Part shown: positions 1 through 11,284 of the stretch, one piece after another
How the letters are laid out: each line of letters opens with the position of its first letter
Numbering within the stretch: position 1 is the first letter of the stretch
Assembly: GCF_001942465.1 (NCBI RefSeq)
Contig: NZ_MKJY01000565.1
Span: forward strand, 1 to 41,647
DNA length: 41,647 nucleotides
Source: Actinomadura sp. CNU-125
GTDB taxonomy: Bacteria; Actinomycetota; Actinomycetes; Streptosporangiales; Streptosporangiaceae
Reading direction: 5' to 3'
Notes under the pieces: model-generated
Told to the model about the DNA's origin: nothing
The model's database searches: none
What the model saw: only the letters and a program-made list of their open reading frames with translations
Program-made: the position numbers and the translations under genes

Positions 1-623
1 GGCGAGAAGTCGGCGTGCCGGGCGTGCACGGCATGGGGATCGCGGCGCGGGGCCGCATCGTGCGCGGGTCGCGGACGCGACGCGGCGGGGGCGGCGGGAC
101 AGGACGAGCGCCAGCTCGCCGTCCGGGGTGAAGTACAGGTTCGCGGGATCGGGCACCGGCACCGCCCGTCCGCGCCCGGCGGGGCCCACGGGGGACGAGC
201 GCGCCGCGCCGGGTGTCGGCGGCCCACAGGCGGCGCATGTCCCACGACGGGACGACGCGTGCGGCGCCGCCCGCCGGGAGGCGGTCGACCACCCGGAGCC
301 GGAGCGGGTCGATGACGTCGAGGTACCGGCCGGTGGCCACGTACAGGCGCCGCGGCAGGTCGCGCGCGGCCGGTGCGAGCATTCCGGGCCCGGTGGCGGC
401 GTACACCCGGGCACCGGCGGGCGCGGGGTCCCGGACGGGACGGGGCGTGCGCAGCTCCACGTAGGGTGCGGCGCCGCCGAGCCCACGACCGGCGCGTCCG
501 GCCCGCCCTCGCCGGGGCGGTGGAACGGCACCGGCGACCGGCACGCGGCGACGATGCCGGACGCACCGCGATCGCGGCGGCCAGCGGCAGCGCGCCGCGG
601 CGGCGCCAGCGCCGTGCGAGCAT
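1..623 (-). CDS. YncE-like beta-propeller protein, 3' end outside window, frame-broken
   Basis: The minus strand carries a protein that starts at 623 (ATG, purine-rich GGGGGTGAGG just upstream) and runs off the left edge. An Arg-rich N-terminus followed by an Ala/Leu stretch looks like a signal or Tat-like peptide. Pieces in different frames read as one propeller protein: RLYVATGRYLDVIDPLRLRV (about 300-365), then VVPSWDMRRLWAADT (about 215-260), then PDPANLYFTPDGELALVLS (about 95-150). The 'PSWD' and 'NLYFTPDG' blades are typical of actinobacterial YncE/cytochrome-D1-like beta-propellers, which are usually exported and of unknown ligand. At least three frame changes occur in 620 bp, so this is either badly sequenced or a decayed gene. 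The fold is fairly sure; the function is unknown. Confidence 0.6.
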   Translation of the reverse strand, partial: MLARRWRRRGALPLAAAIAVRPASSPRAGRRCRSTAPARAGRTRRSWARRRRTLRGAAHAPSRPGPRARRCPGVRRHRARNARTGRARPAAAPVRGHRPVPRRHRPAPAPGGRPPPGGRRRTRRPVVGHAPPVGRRHPARRARPPWAPPGADGRCRCPIPRTCTSPRTASWRSSCPAAPAASRPRPAHDAAPRRDPHAVHARHADFS

Positions 624-702
624 GCCCTCACCCCCGGCGGGGACTGTACCGGGCGGCGACACGCCGTGTCCGCGCAATCGCGAAACGTGGTGTCGGTGTG
701 GG

Positions 703-1772
703 TCAGTCCGACTTGCCCACGCCGAAGCCGAACTCGCGGTACACCCGCTCCCAGAAGCCGTCCCGCAGCCAGGTGCGGGCCTCCTGGTAGGGCCGCAGCG
801 AGCCGCCGAGTTCCTTCTCGGCCTCGATCAGCAGCTCCTTGTCGATGACGGGCGGCAGGATCGGGCCGGGGAGCAGGTCGCGGATGTTGTCCCGGCCCCG
901 CTCGAAGATCCACTTCTGGGCGACGTGCTCGCCGATCTCCAGCATGTGGTCGCGTTCCGGGCCGAGCCGCCCGTCCGACTGCGTCCCGGCCGTGGAGTTC
1001 ATGGACGACGCGACGGTCGCGGGCGTCGCGTTCGTGCCGGGCACCGGGACCGCCCCGGCGCGGACGCCCGCCGCGGCGGCGGGCTTGACCGCCGGGGGAC
1101 GCCCGGCGAACACCTGCGACGGGGACGGGACGGGGCTGGCCGAGCGGGACGGCGCTCGGCGGCCTCGCGGACCGCGGCGGCCGTGCCCGGCGCGGGCACC
1201 GGCAGCACCTTCGCCTTCGTGAAGTACGGGCGGAGGAAGTCGGCGGGCAGCACCTCGACGGTGTCGGACTCCCACACGAGCCATTCGGCCTGGTTCGACC
1301 CGTGCGTCGGCTCCACGCCCCACAGGTGCACGCGGACGCCGTACCGCTGGGCGGCCTCGACGGCCGGGAGCATGTCCTCGTCCCCGGCGAGCAGGACGGC
1401 GTCGGTGATCGCCCGGTGCCGGGCGAGGGCTTCGAGGTCGGCGCGCAACTGGGCGTCCACGCCCTTCTGCTGGCCCTGCGCGTTCAGGTTGCCGAGCCGC
1501 AGCTTCACCAGCGGCAGGTTCGCGATGACCCGCTGGTCGACCGTCGGCTGCTTCTTCGGCGCCGCGTCGAACCAGTACACCCGCAGCAGCTCGCCGAGCA
1601 GTTTGTCGTCGGCATGGCTGGTCAGAGCCTTGATCAGTTTCTCGGCGGCGACCCGGTACTCGCGCCGGGAACCGCAGCCGAGCAGCAGGGCCCCGGAGGC
1701 CGCGAAGAGGTACCCCGCGTCGACGAAGATGGCGTAGCGCGCGGGCTGTGGGACGAACTCCGAGGTGGCCAT
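703..1772 (-). CDS. NYN-domain (PIN-like) ribonuclease-type protein, one frameshift
   Basis: The start is ATG at 1772 (MATSEFVPQ); a TAAGGT hexamer 8 nt upstream could be the -10 of a leaderless transcript. The N-terminal ~200 residues are a NYN/DUF88 domain. The expected acidic metal-binding positions are present: Asp in IFVDAGYLF, Asp in KGVDAQLRADLEAL and Asp/Glu/Asp in LLAGDEDMLPAV, so nuclease activity is plausible. An Ala/Pro/Ser-rich linker follows, then a conserved C-terminal helical region ending ARTWLRDGFWERVYREFGF, which resembles the small C-terminal domain of actinobacterial NYN proteins. The frame changes near 1155, inside the linker; one added base joins the halves to give about 356 residues, normal for the family. 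Known NYN proteins cleave RNA, but the target here cannot be told. Confidence 0.8.
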
Positions 1773-1904
1773 GGCCTTCCACCTTATTCGTGTGGGGGGC
1801 CTCACTGGGCGCGAACCACGGTTACATGTCGTTTCGGCCGGTCGGCGGGAGCGTCGCCGCCGGCGGCCGATCGACTGCGTCGGCGCGGTAGACCGCGCGG
1901 CAGG

Positions 1905-2146
1905 TCAGCGCGGTAGTGCGCTCGCCCGCCACGCGCCCGGCCCGGTCGGCCGGACGGCCGTGCCCGCGGCGCCGCGCACCAGCCGGGACCGGTCGGCCCA
2001 GCGGGACGGACGGGCGTCCCCGCGGCCGTCGCGGCGGCGGCCGCGGCGGCGGCCCGCGCGGTCAGCACCGCGACGAGCGCGGCGACTTCCTCGGGCGTCG
2101 GGTCGCCCCGCACGACCTGCAAGAACGGCTTGGCTTCGGCGGTCAC
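1905..2146 (-). CDS. accE: Acyl-CoA carboxylase epsilon subunit AccE, frame-broken
   Basis: A small protein of about 80 residues lies 79 bp downstream of the carboxyltransferase gene. Its N-terminus (PFLQVVRGDPTPEEVAALVA) is the hallmark of AccE/PccE epsilon subunits, with the GDPTPEE core, then an Ala-rich stretch. The family-typical C-terminus WADRSRLVRGA...GPGAWRASALPR is present in another frame and stops at 1905, so the frame breaks near 2010 in a GC-rich run. In actinobacteria, epsilon subunits bridge the biotin-carrying alpha and carboxyltransferase beta subunits and raise activity of acyl-CoA carboxylases that make malonyl- or methylmalonyl-CoA. No alpha subunit gene is in the window, which is usual for this locus. 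Same-strand spacing suggests co-transcription with accD. Confidence 0.85.
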
Positions 2147-2225
2147 GCGTCCTCCTCGAATTCCGGGCGCCCGGAAAACGGGCGGCGGGCGACCGCCGGG
2201 CGTGTCGCACGCCGCGCCCGTCCGG

Positions 2226-3818
2226 TCACAGCGGAATGTTCCCGTGCTTCTTCGGCGGCAGCGTCTTGCGCTTCTCGCGCAGCGCCCGCAGCGCCCGGAC
2301 GACCTGCCCGCGCGTCTCCGACGGCTTGATCACGTTGTCGAAGTAGCCGCGCTCCGCCGCGATGTAGGGGTTGGCGAGCGTGTCCTCGTACTGCGTGATC
2401 AGCTCGGCGCGGCGCCCGTCCGGGTCGTCGGCCGCGGCGAGCTCCTTGCGGTACAGGATGTTCACGGCGCCCTGCGCGCCCATCACCGCGACCTGCGCGG
2501 TCGGCCACGCGAAGTTGATGTCGGCGCCCAGGTGCTTGGAGGCCATGACGTCGTACGCGCCGCCGTACGCCTTGCGGGTGACGACCGTGACGAGCGGGAC
2601 GGTCGCCTCCGCGTACGCGTACAGCAGCTTCGCGCCGCGCCGGATGATCCCGCCGAACTCCTGGTCGGTGCCGGGGAGGAAGCCGGGGACGTCCACGAAG
2701 GTGAGCACCGGGACGTTGAACGCGTCGCACGTCCGGACGAACCGGGCGGCCTTCTCGGACGCGTCGATGTCGAGCGTCCCCGCGAACTGCATCGGCTGGT
2801 TCGCGACGACGCCGACCGAGCGGCCCTCGACGCGGCCGAACCCGACGATCATGTTCGGCGCGAACAGCGGCTGCACTTCGAGGAACTCGCCGTCGTCCAG
2901 CACGTGCTCGATGACGGTGTGCATGTCGTACGGCTGGTTCGGCGAGTCCGGGATGAGGGTGTCGAGCTCGTCGACCGTCTCCGTCACGTCCACCGGCGCG
3001 TCGAACGCGGGGGCGTCCGCCAGGTTGTTGGACGGCAGGTACGACAGCAGCGCCTTGACGTACTCGATCGCGTCCTCCTCGTCGGAGCCGCGGTAGTGCG
3101 CCACGCCCGACTTGGAGTTGTGCGACGTCGCGCCGCCCAGCTCCTCCATCGTCACCTCTTCGCCGGTGACCGTCTTGATGACGTCCGGACCGGTGATGAA
3201 CATGTGGGACGTCTGGTCCACCATGACGATGAAGTCGGTGATCGCCGGGGAGTACACCGCGCCGCCCGCGCACGGGCCCATGACCAGCGAGATCTGCGGG
3301 ATCACGCCGGACGCGTGCACGTTGCGCTTGAAGATCTCGGCGTACAGGCCGAGCGCGACCACGCCCTCCTGGATCCGCGCGCCGCCGGAGTCGTTGATGC
3401 CGATCACCGGGCAGCCGGTCTTGACCGCGTGGTCCATGACCTTGCAGATCTTCTCGCCGAACACCTCGCCGAGCGAGCCGCCGGACACCGTGAAGTCCTG
3501 GCTGAACACCGCGACCGGGCGGCCGTCGACCGTCCCGTACCCGGTGACGACGCCGTCGCCGTACGGGCGGTTCTTCTCCATCCCGAAGTTGGTGGAGCGG
3601 TGCCGCGCCATCTCGTCGAACTCCACGAAGGAGCCCGGGTCGAGCAGCGCGTCGATCCGCTCCCGGGCGGTCATCTTGCCCTTGGCGTGCTGCTTCTCAA
3701 CGGCCCGCGCCGATCCCGCGTGGACCGCCTCGTAGCGGCGTCGTTCCAGGTCCGCGATCTTGCCCGCCGTCGTGTGGATGTCGTAGTCCAGGGCGGGTTC
3801 AGGGGCTTCCGTCGCCAT
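2226..3818 (-). CDS. pccB: Acyl-CoA (propionyl-CoA) carboxylase beta subunit, carboxyltransferase
   Basis: This 530-residue protein has the exact length and motifs of actinobacterial PccB/AccD5. It transfers CO2 from carboxybiotin to acyl-CoA, giving (methyl)malonyl-CoA for fatty and mycolic-type acid or polyketide synthesis. The N-terminal crotonase-like domain has the acyl-CoA oxyanion glycines (DSGGARIQEGV near 143-153, MGPCAGGAVYS near 180-190). The C-terminal domain has FVDVPGFLPG and the second oxyanion region RKAYGGAYDVMASK. Asp423 lies in that last motif at the position called D422 in S. coelicolor PccB, where Asp favours propionyl-CoA. The start is ATG 3818, with no Shine-Dalgarno but a TACTCT hexamer 7 nt upstream (leaderless). 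It is divergent from ppc and followed by accE. Confidence 0.95.
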   Translation of the reverse strand: MATEAPEPALDYDIHTTAGKIADLERRRYEAVHAGSARAVEKQHAKGKMTARERIDALLDPGSFVEFDEMARHRSTNFGMEKNRPYGDGVVTGYGTVDGRPVAVFSQDFTVSGGSLGEVFGEKICKVMDHAVKTGCPVIGINDSGGARIQEGVVALGLYAEIFKRNVHASGVIPQISLVMGPCAGGAVYSPAITDFIVMVDQTSHMFITGPDVIKTVTGEEVTMEELGGATSHNSKSGVAHYRGSDEEDAIEYVKALLSYLPSNNLADAPAFDAPVDVTETVDELDTLIPDSPNQPYDMHTVIEHVLDDGEFLEVQPLFAPNMIVGFGRVEGRSVGVVANQPMQFAGTLDIDASEKAARFVRTCDAFNVPVLTFVDVPGFLPGTDQEFGGIIRRGAKLLYAYAEATVPLVTVVTRKAYGGAYDVMASKHLGADINFAWPTAQVAVMGAQGAVNILYRKELAAADDPDGRRAELITQYEDTLANPYIAAERGYFDNVIKPSETRGQVVRALRALREKRKTLPPKKHGNIPL

Positions 3819-3825
3819 GGGGGCC

Positions 3826-3831
3826 AGAGTA
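3826..3831 (-). promoter_or_regulatory. -10 box (TACTCT) of leaderless pccB transcript
   Basis: Read on the minus strand, TACTCT fits the actinobacterial TANNNT -10 motif and ends 7 nt before the ATG at 3818. No ribosome binding site is present, which fits a leaderless mRNA. Confidence 0.55.
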
Positions 3832-3902
3832 ACCGCACGCTGATGATCGCGATTCGGCCGGGGCCCGCTGACCGGGATGAACGTGCCGTGACGTGCGCTC
3901 GT

Positions 3903-3908
3903 TAGGGT
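3903..3908 (+). promoter_or_regulatory. -10 box (TAGGGT) of leaderless ppc transcript
   Basis: TAGGGT fits TANNNT and ends 7 nt before the GTG start at 3916; no Shine-Dalgarno is visible. It forms a compact divergent promoter region with pccB (3819-3915). Confidence 0.55.
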
Positions 3909-3915
3909 TGGGCGA

Positions 3916-6534
<2,619 letters not shown>

Positions 6535-7397
6535 TCACGCCGCGGCGGGGGCCGGGACGTTGCGGACGAAGTCGGTCACGAGCCGGTTGAACTCCTCGGC
6601 GTGCTCGATCATCGCCCAGTGCCCGCACCGGTTGAGGAGCACCACGCGGCTGTCGGGGATGGCGGCGAGCAGGTACAGCGAGTTCTCGAACGGCACCACC
6701 CGGTCGTCCCGTCCGTGGATGAGGAGCGTGGGCACCTCGATCTTCGGGAGCAGTTCCGGCTTGACCCAGATCGGGAGCGGCGCGCCCTTCGGCAGCCCGT
6801 CGACGTAGTTGCGCAGGTGCTCGGGACGGGCGAGCGCCGCCTCCGAGCGCGCCTCGCACAGCTCGGGGGAGGCGAACCGGGCCTTGTCGAAGCACATGAT
6901 CTCGACGAGGCCGCGCATGGTCTCCGGGCTCGGCGCGCGGTACGCCTCGATGAGGGCCTTCAGGCCCTCCGACGGGCCGTCGCCGGGAGCGAACAGGGAC
7001 GGGATCCGCCCCACCGGCGGGCCCATGGTGACCAGGTGCGTGATCCGGTCGGGGTGCTCGGTGGCGAGCCGCAGCGCGGTCTGCCCGCCCATCGAGTTCC
7101 CGACGAACGCGGCGCGGTCGATGCCGAGCGCGTCCAGGAACTGGATCGCGGCCCGGACGTGGTCGAGCCGGTCGACGGTCGCCGGGTCGGAGTCGCCCCA
7201 GCCGGGCATGTCCACCGCGTACACGTGAAAGTGCCGGGCCAGCGCCTCGATGTTGCCCGCGAAGTTGCTCCACCCCGTGGAACCCGGGCCGCTCCCGTGC
7301 AGCAGGACGACCGGGTGCCCGCGCCCGCCTCGTAGTAGCGGAGCTTCCAGTCTTCCGTCTGGACGGTACGTGCGGCTTCGGCCTGCGTCAGCGGCAT
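6535..7397 (-). CDS. Alpha/beta hydrolase, meta-cleavage-product (C-C) hydrolase type, one frameshift
   Basis: This is probably the hydrolase that splits the ring-opened vinylogous diketone made by the upstream dioxygenase (BphD/MhpC/HsaD class). The nucleophile elbow is GNSMGG, the acid lies in LLIHGRDDRVVPFEN and the His in NRCGHWAMIEHAEEFN, so the Ser-Asp-His triad is complete. The oxyanion region should be HPVVLLHGSGPGSTGW; it is reached only by changing frame near 7317, where one extra G in a GGG run joins it to the start MPLTQAEAARTVQTEDW. Corrected length is about 287 residues, normal for the class. The ATG at 7397 overlaps the dioxygenase stop by one base (TGATG) and has AAAGGA upstream. 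It is last in a three-gene operon. The exact substrate is unknown. Confidence 0.85.
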
Positions 7398-8322
7398 CAG
7401 AGAGCGTCCTTTCCAGGAGTGCGGGAGAGCAGTTCGGCGACGGCCTCCGGCGGCCGGTGGCCCCAGCTGTGCAGCCGGTCCAGGGTCTGGACCTGCCAGG
7501 TGTCGTCGTCGACGAGCAGGCCGCCCCAGCCGTACTCCACGCTGAAACCGGACGGCGTCCGCACGTAGAAGCTGAACATGTGGTCGTTCGGGTGCATCCC
7601 GAGCGTCATCTCGAACGGCTGCCCGGCGTCCATGCAGCGGTCGTAGGCGCTGCCGACGTCGCGGATGTCGGTCACCTCGACCATGAAGTGGTGGGTCCGC
7701 TTCGGATGCGGCATGTCCCCGAACGCCACCGAATGGTGGCGCGGGTTGCAGCGCAGGAAGATCAGGTCGGCGACGGCGCCCGGCGCGAGCTCCTCGACGA
7801 TGACGTCGGAGATCCGGAAGCCGAGCAGGCCCTCGTAGAACTCCAGGTACGTCTCCCGCGCGACCCCCTTGGACAGCAGCACCTGGTGGCCCGCGCCCCC
7901 CGCCCCGGTGACGAACCCGCCGAGCAGCACGTCCGAGCGGAACGGCTCGGCGCGTCGGCGAAGCCGGTGACGAGTTCGACGCGGTTGCCCAGCGGGTCCG
8001 TCGTCACCGCGATGCGGTCGACCCTGCGGTCGGCGGCGAGCGCGGCGTCGCCCTCGGCGACGTCCGCCCCGGCGGCCGCCAGCCGCTCGACGATCTCGTC
8101 GAGCGCGGCGCCGTCCGTCACCTCGTAGCCGCTGGCCGCCAGGTCGTCCGCGGGGCCCCGCCGGACGAGCCAGCGGTGCGCCTTCGCGTCGGTGCGCAGC
8201 GCGATCGCGTCGGCGCTCTTCTCGGCGAGCTGCATCCCGAGCAGGTCCACGCCGAAGCGCTCCCAGTCGTCGAGGCTGCTCGCCTCGTACACGACGTACG
8301 CCAGTTCCTTGATCCCGGTCAT
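7397..8322 (-). CDS. Extradiol ring-cleavage dioxygenase (VOC/BphC type), one frameshift
   Basis: This looks like a two-domain type I extradiol dioxygenase that opens a catechol next to the hydroxyls using Fe(II) and O2. The N-terminal VOC half (MTGIKELAYVVYEAS through VTTDPLGNRVELVTGFAD) lies in one frame and the catalytic half in another; adding one G near 7955 joins them to about 308 residues, close to BphC/HsaC. The expected 2-His-1-carboxylate ligands are present: His in GHQVLLSK, His in RTHHFMVEV and Glu in FSVEYGWGG. The start ATG at 8322 has AAAGGAG upstream and overlaps the monooxygenase stop as ATGA. Sequence resembles 2,3-dihydroxybiphenyl-type enzymes, but the ring substrate (phenylpropionate, biphenyl, steroid or other) cannot be fixed. 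Confidence 0.85.
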
Positions 8323-9881
8323 CGGGGTCGGCTCCTTTCGATCGAGGGGCGGGCGAGGCCGGAGACGTCCGCGGCCGCGACGAACCGGTCGGGACGCACC
8401 GCGACCGCGCGGACGCCGTACCGTGCGAGCCACGGCAGGAGGGTGCCGTCGAGGTCGACGAGCTCGTCGGGGCCCCGCGTGTACGCCGTCTTCGGGCGGA
8501 TCGCGATATAGCGGGCGCCGAGCGCGTCCCAGCCCGCCCGTTCCTCCGCCGACAGCAGCCCGGCCGGGTCGGTGTCCGCGCCGAGCAGGACGAACCCGTC
8601 GCCGAGGAGATCGTCCAGCCGCGCCATCCGCCCGGTCGTGTCCCCCGCGACGGGCTGCGGGACCATGCGGCCGACGACGGCGGCGTCCCCGACCGGGCCG
8701 CGGATCCAGCCCGCCTCCAGCACCGGCGGCGCGGTCAGCGGCGGCTCGAACGGGGTGACCGTGCCCTCCGGGACCCGGTTCAGCTCCGCGATCTCCTCCG
8801 GCGTGGCCTCCTGCTTGATGACGCGGCCGAGCCGGACGGCCAAATCCGTGTAGAACGCGGCGTTCGGGCGCCGCTCGGTCTCGTAGGTGTCCAGCCAGCT
8901 CTCGTCCAGCTCGCCCTTGAGGACGCGCGCCAGCTTCCAGCCCAGGTTGTGGGCGTCGCGCATGCCGGTCTGCATCCCGGCCCCGGCCCACGGCGGCATC
9001 AGGTGGGCGGCGTCCCCGGCGAGGAAGACGCGGCCCGCGCGCCAGGCGTCGGCCGTCCGGGTGTGGTGCCGGTAGAAGGCCCACTGGTGGATCGAGACGT
9101 CGTCGGTCGTGACGCCCATCGCCTTGAGCAGCGGCCAGACGTCGTCCTCCGACGCGAAGTCGGCCTCGGTCTCGTGCGGCTTGAGCGGGATCTCCCAGCG
9201 GTGGTTCCCGGCGGACAAAGCGATGTCGACGACCGGGCGTTCCCGGTCGGACCAGAAGGTGAGGAGATCGCGGTCCGGCCACCAGCGCTTGACGCGGCAG
9301 TCGACGACGATCCACTGCACGTCCAGCGTGTCGCCGAGCAGCCGACCGCCGATCAGCTCCCGGGTGGCGCTGCCGCCGCCGTCCGCGCCGATCGCGTGCC
9401 GGACCCGCAGGGTGCGGGTCTCCCCGGTCTCGACGTCCGTCGTCGTGACCGTGACCCCGTCCGCGTCCTGCTCCAGGCCGGTCATCTCGGCGCCGTAGCG
9501 GACGGTGATCAAGTCGTACTCCTGCGCGCACGCGCGCAGCTCCGCCTCCATCGCCGGTTGGTAGATGTTGTAGAAGCGGGGCCCGACGCCCAGCGTCGAC
9601 GGCGGATGCTCGACCCGCATGATCTCCGTGCCGTCATAGGCGACCCAGCGCAGCGCCCGCTGCGGCTCGATCACCCGGGCGATCCGCTCGTCGATGCCGA
9701 GGCTCTGGAAGATCCGCATCGTCCAGTCGTTGACGGTGACGGCGCGGGCGCGCGGGTAGATGCTGCGGTCCCGCTCGACCGCGACGACCGAGATCCCGTG
9801 CTTCGCGAGAGTGAGCGCGGCGGTCACGCCGGTGGGGCCGTAGCCGACGATCGCGACGTCGGCGTCGAAGTTCTGGGGCAT
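8319..9881 (-). CDS. FAD-dependent aromatic monooxygenase, MhpA-like
   Basis: This 520-residue class A flavoprotein monooxygenase hydroxylates a phenolic ring using NAD(P)H and O2, so it should make the catechol used by the next gene product. The FAD dinucleotide-binding motif is VGYGPTGVTAAL near residues 12-23. The middle has the DG motif (RHAIGADGGGSATRELIG). The GD motif RVFLAGDAAHLMPPWAGAG lies near residue 290, followed by TGMRDAHNLGWKLA, typical of the MhpA/PHBH family, and a thioredoxin-like C-terminal extension completes the length. The start ATG 9881 has a GGAG site. It is first gene of the operon with dioxygenase and hydrolase, and divergent from the TetR gene. The closest named type is 3-(3-hydroxyphenyl)propionate hydroxylase; the substrate is inferred only. 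Confidence 0.88.
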   Translation of the reverse strand: MPQNFDADVAIVGYGPTGVTAALTLAKHGISVVAVERDRSIYPRARAVTVNDWTMRIFQSLGIDERIARVIEPQRALRWVAYDGTEIMRVEHPPSTLGVGPRFYNIYQPAMEAELRACAQEYDLITVRYGAEMTGLEQDADGVTVTTTDVETGETRTLRVRHAIGADGGGSATRELIGGRLLGDTLDVQWIVVDCRVKRWWPDRDLLTFWSDRERPVVDIALSAGNHRWEIPLKPHETEADFASEDDVWPLLKAMGVTTDDVSIHQWAFYRHHTRTADAWRAGRVFLAGDAAHLMPPWAGAGMQTGMRDAHNLGWKLARVLKGELDESWLDTYETERRPNAAFYTDLAVRLGRVIKQEATPEEIAELNRVPEGTVTPFEPPLTAPPVLEAGWIRGPVGDAAVVGRMVPQPVAGDTTGRMARLDDLLGDGFVLLGADTDPAGLLSAEERAGWDALGARYIAIRPKTAYTRGPDELVDLDGTLLPWLARYGVRAVAVRPDRFVAAADVSGLARPSIERSRPR

Positions 9882-9910
9882 GCGGACTCCGGTTCCGGGC
9901 AAACTTTTGG

Positions 9911-9924
9911 ACCGATCGTTCGGT
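9911..9924. promoter_or_regulatory. TetR-type operator between monooxygenase operon and tetR gene
   Basis: ACCGATCGTTCGGT is a 14-bp inverted repeat with a single mismatched pair near the centre. It lies 30 bp upstream of the monooxygenase start and 108 bp upstream of the TetR start. On the minus strand a TATCGT (-10-like) directly precedes it, so bound repressor would cover the operon promoter. Confidence 0.6.
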
Positions 9925-10031
9925 ACGATAGTGGCTACCGTCACATGCTCGCGCCACGCTCGTCCAGGAAATTCCGCACTGCAGAAACCGCAGGTCAGAA
10001 GGGTGGCGCCGGGCCACGGCCGGAGGGATCT

Positions 10032-10697
10032 ATGCTGCAACGCGTGGACGGCGAGAAGAACGGCAACCGGCGCGGGCGGCGATCCCGGGAAGAGATCCTG
10101 GACGTCGCCTCCCGGATCATGGCCGAGCGCGGCTACGCCGCCACCTCGCTGTCGGTCCTGAGCCGCGAGACCGGCCTCCCGAAAAGCGCGGTGTACCACC
10201 ACTTCGAGTCGAAAGCCGGGCTGCTGTCCGCGGTCATGGCGCGCGGCGCCTACGAGTTCTACGCGGCGATGCGGGAGGCGCAGGCCGGCGGGCCGTCCGG
10301 GGAAACGCCCCGCGAGCGGCTGACGTGGTACCTCCTGCGCACCGGCGAGGTCTTCCTCGCGCGCCCGGAGTTCCTGCGCCTGCACCTGCTCCTGCTCATG
10401 AGCGCCGAGGTCGCCGAGGCCGAGATGGACGCCATGATCGAGCAGGTCCGGCGGGACGGCCGGGCGCACATGAACACGATGATCGCCGCGTCCTTCGCCC
10501 CGGAGGGCCCCGCGATCGCCCAGGCCGTCGCGGACGAGCTGGACTACTTCGGCATCGCCGGGTTCGACGGCGCGTTCATCGGGATGCAGGCCGACCCCGG
10601 CCGGGGCATCGCGCACCAGATGACACTGCTGGCCGAGGCCATGGCCGCGCTGGGGGAGGCCCGCGCGGCCGAACTGCGCGCCGCCGCGCAGGCCTGA
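10032..10697 (+). CDS. TetR/AcrR family regulator, probably of the aromatic operon
   Basis: This 221-residue protein has the N-terminal TetR helix-turn-helix: REEILDVASRIMAERGYAAT followed by SVLSRETGLPKSAVYHHFES, with the family-typical YHHF in the recognition helix. The helical C-terminal part (from about residue 75) is the ligand and dimer domain. The start ATG 10032 has GGAGGG 5-6 nt upstream. The divergent gene is the first of an aromatic-ring degradation operon and the shared intergenic region holds a TetR-type palindrome. The likely role is repression relieved by the aromatic substrate or a ring-cleavage product. The effector is unknown. Confidence 0.9.
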   Translation: MLQRVDGEKNGNRRGRRSREEILDVASRIMAERGYAATSLSVLSRETGLPKSAVYHHFESKAGLLSAVMARGAYEFYAAMREAQAGGPSGETPRERLTWYLLRTGEVFLARPEFLRLHLLLLMSAEVAEAEMDAMIEQVRRDGRAHMNTMIAASFAPEGPAIAQAVADELDYFGIAGFDGAFIGMQADPGRGIAHQMTLLAEAMAALGEARAAELRAAAQA

Positions 10698-10738
10698 GGG
10701 ACGGCCCGAGCGCCCGCGCGGCACGTCATACTGCGGAG

Positions 10739-11095
10739 GTGAAAGGTCATCCCTCCGGCCCGCTGGGCCCTCCGACGCCCCCGCCGCACTACACGACCGA
10801 GGTGTCGAGGGACGTCCACCGGGGGACGCCCGGCCCGGCGGCGGCCGGACCGGGAATCGCCGACGGCCCCGCGAAGGGCAAGGCCCGGCTCGCCCTGGCC
10901 GCGATGCTGCTCTTCCCGCTCGGCGTCCCGTCGGTCGTCTGCGGCCACCTGGCCCTGCACCGCACGGCCAAGGGCGAAGCGTCCATCGACATGGTCGACG
11001 CCCGCGTCATCGCCTGGTTCGGCCTGGCGATGGGCTACATGATGACGGCCCTGTTCCTGTTCATGGCCCTCATCTACTTCGACGTGATCCTCTAA
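10739..11095 (+). CDS. DUF4190-like small membrane protein
   Basis: This is a protein of about 118 residues with a Pro/Gly-rich cytoplasmic N-terminus and two membrane helices: ALAAMLLFPLGVPSVVCGHL and, after a short polar loop, WFGLAMGYMMTALFLFMALI. The pattern (G-K-A...LA..L...P...V.G..AL) is that of DUF4190 proteins, whose function is not known. The GTG at 10739 is chosen because a CATACT hexamer lies 6 nt upstream and no proper Shine-Dalgarno exists; GTG at 10800 would be an alternative. It is convergent with the enoyl-CoA hydratase gene across a repeat-bearing gap. Confidence 0.7.
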   Translation: MKGHPSGPLGPPTPPPHYTTEVSRDVHRGTPGPAAAGPGIADGPAKGKARLALAAMLLFPLGVPSVVCGHLALHRTAKGEASIDMVDARVIAWFGLAMGYMMTALFLFMALIYFDVIL

Positions 11096-11129
11096 CCCAC
11101 CGGCAGGACGCACGGCCTACGGTCGCTGC

Positions 11130-11284
11130 GCGACCTCCGCCCGCGCGGGGTTCGCCCGCCCGTCCGCAGGAGCGGGCGGGGCGACGTGACGTCCGTCCGC
11201 GCGGGTTTCCGGCCCGTCCCCGGGAGCGGCCGGGGCGACGTGACGTTCGTCCGCGCGGGTTTCCGGCCCGTCCCCGGGAGCGGC
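11130..11284. repeat. Three imperfect tandem copies of a 51-54 bp GC-rich unit
   Basis: In the gap between two convergent genes the unit GCGACGTGACGT[C/T]CGTCCGCGC...CCCGGGAGCGG occurs at about 11181-11234 and 11235-11284 almost identically (period 54). A more diverged copy is at about 11130-11180 (period 51). Each unit carries a GGCCCGTCCCCGGGAGCGGCC-like hairpin. The period is a multiple of three, but no gene is supported in any frame. Confidence 0.75.

Noticed and set aside
2130..3905. 591-codon plus-strand open frame opposite pccB
   Set aside because: It has no recognisable motif and lies wholly antisense to the clear PccB protein; the long frame comes from G/C third-position bias.
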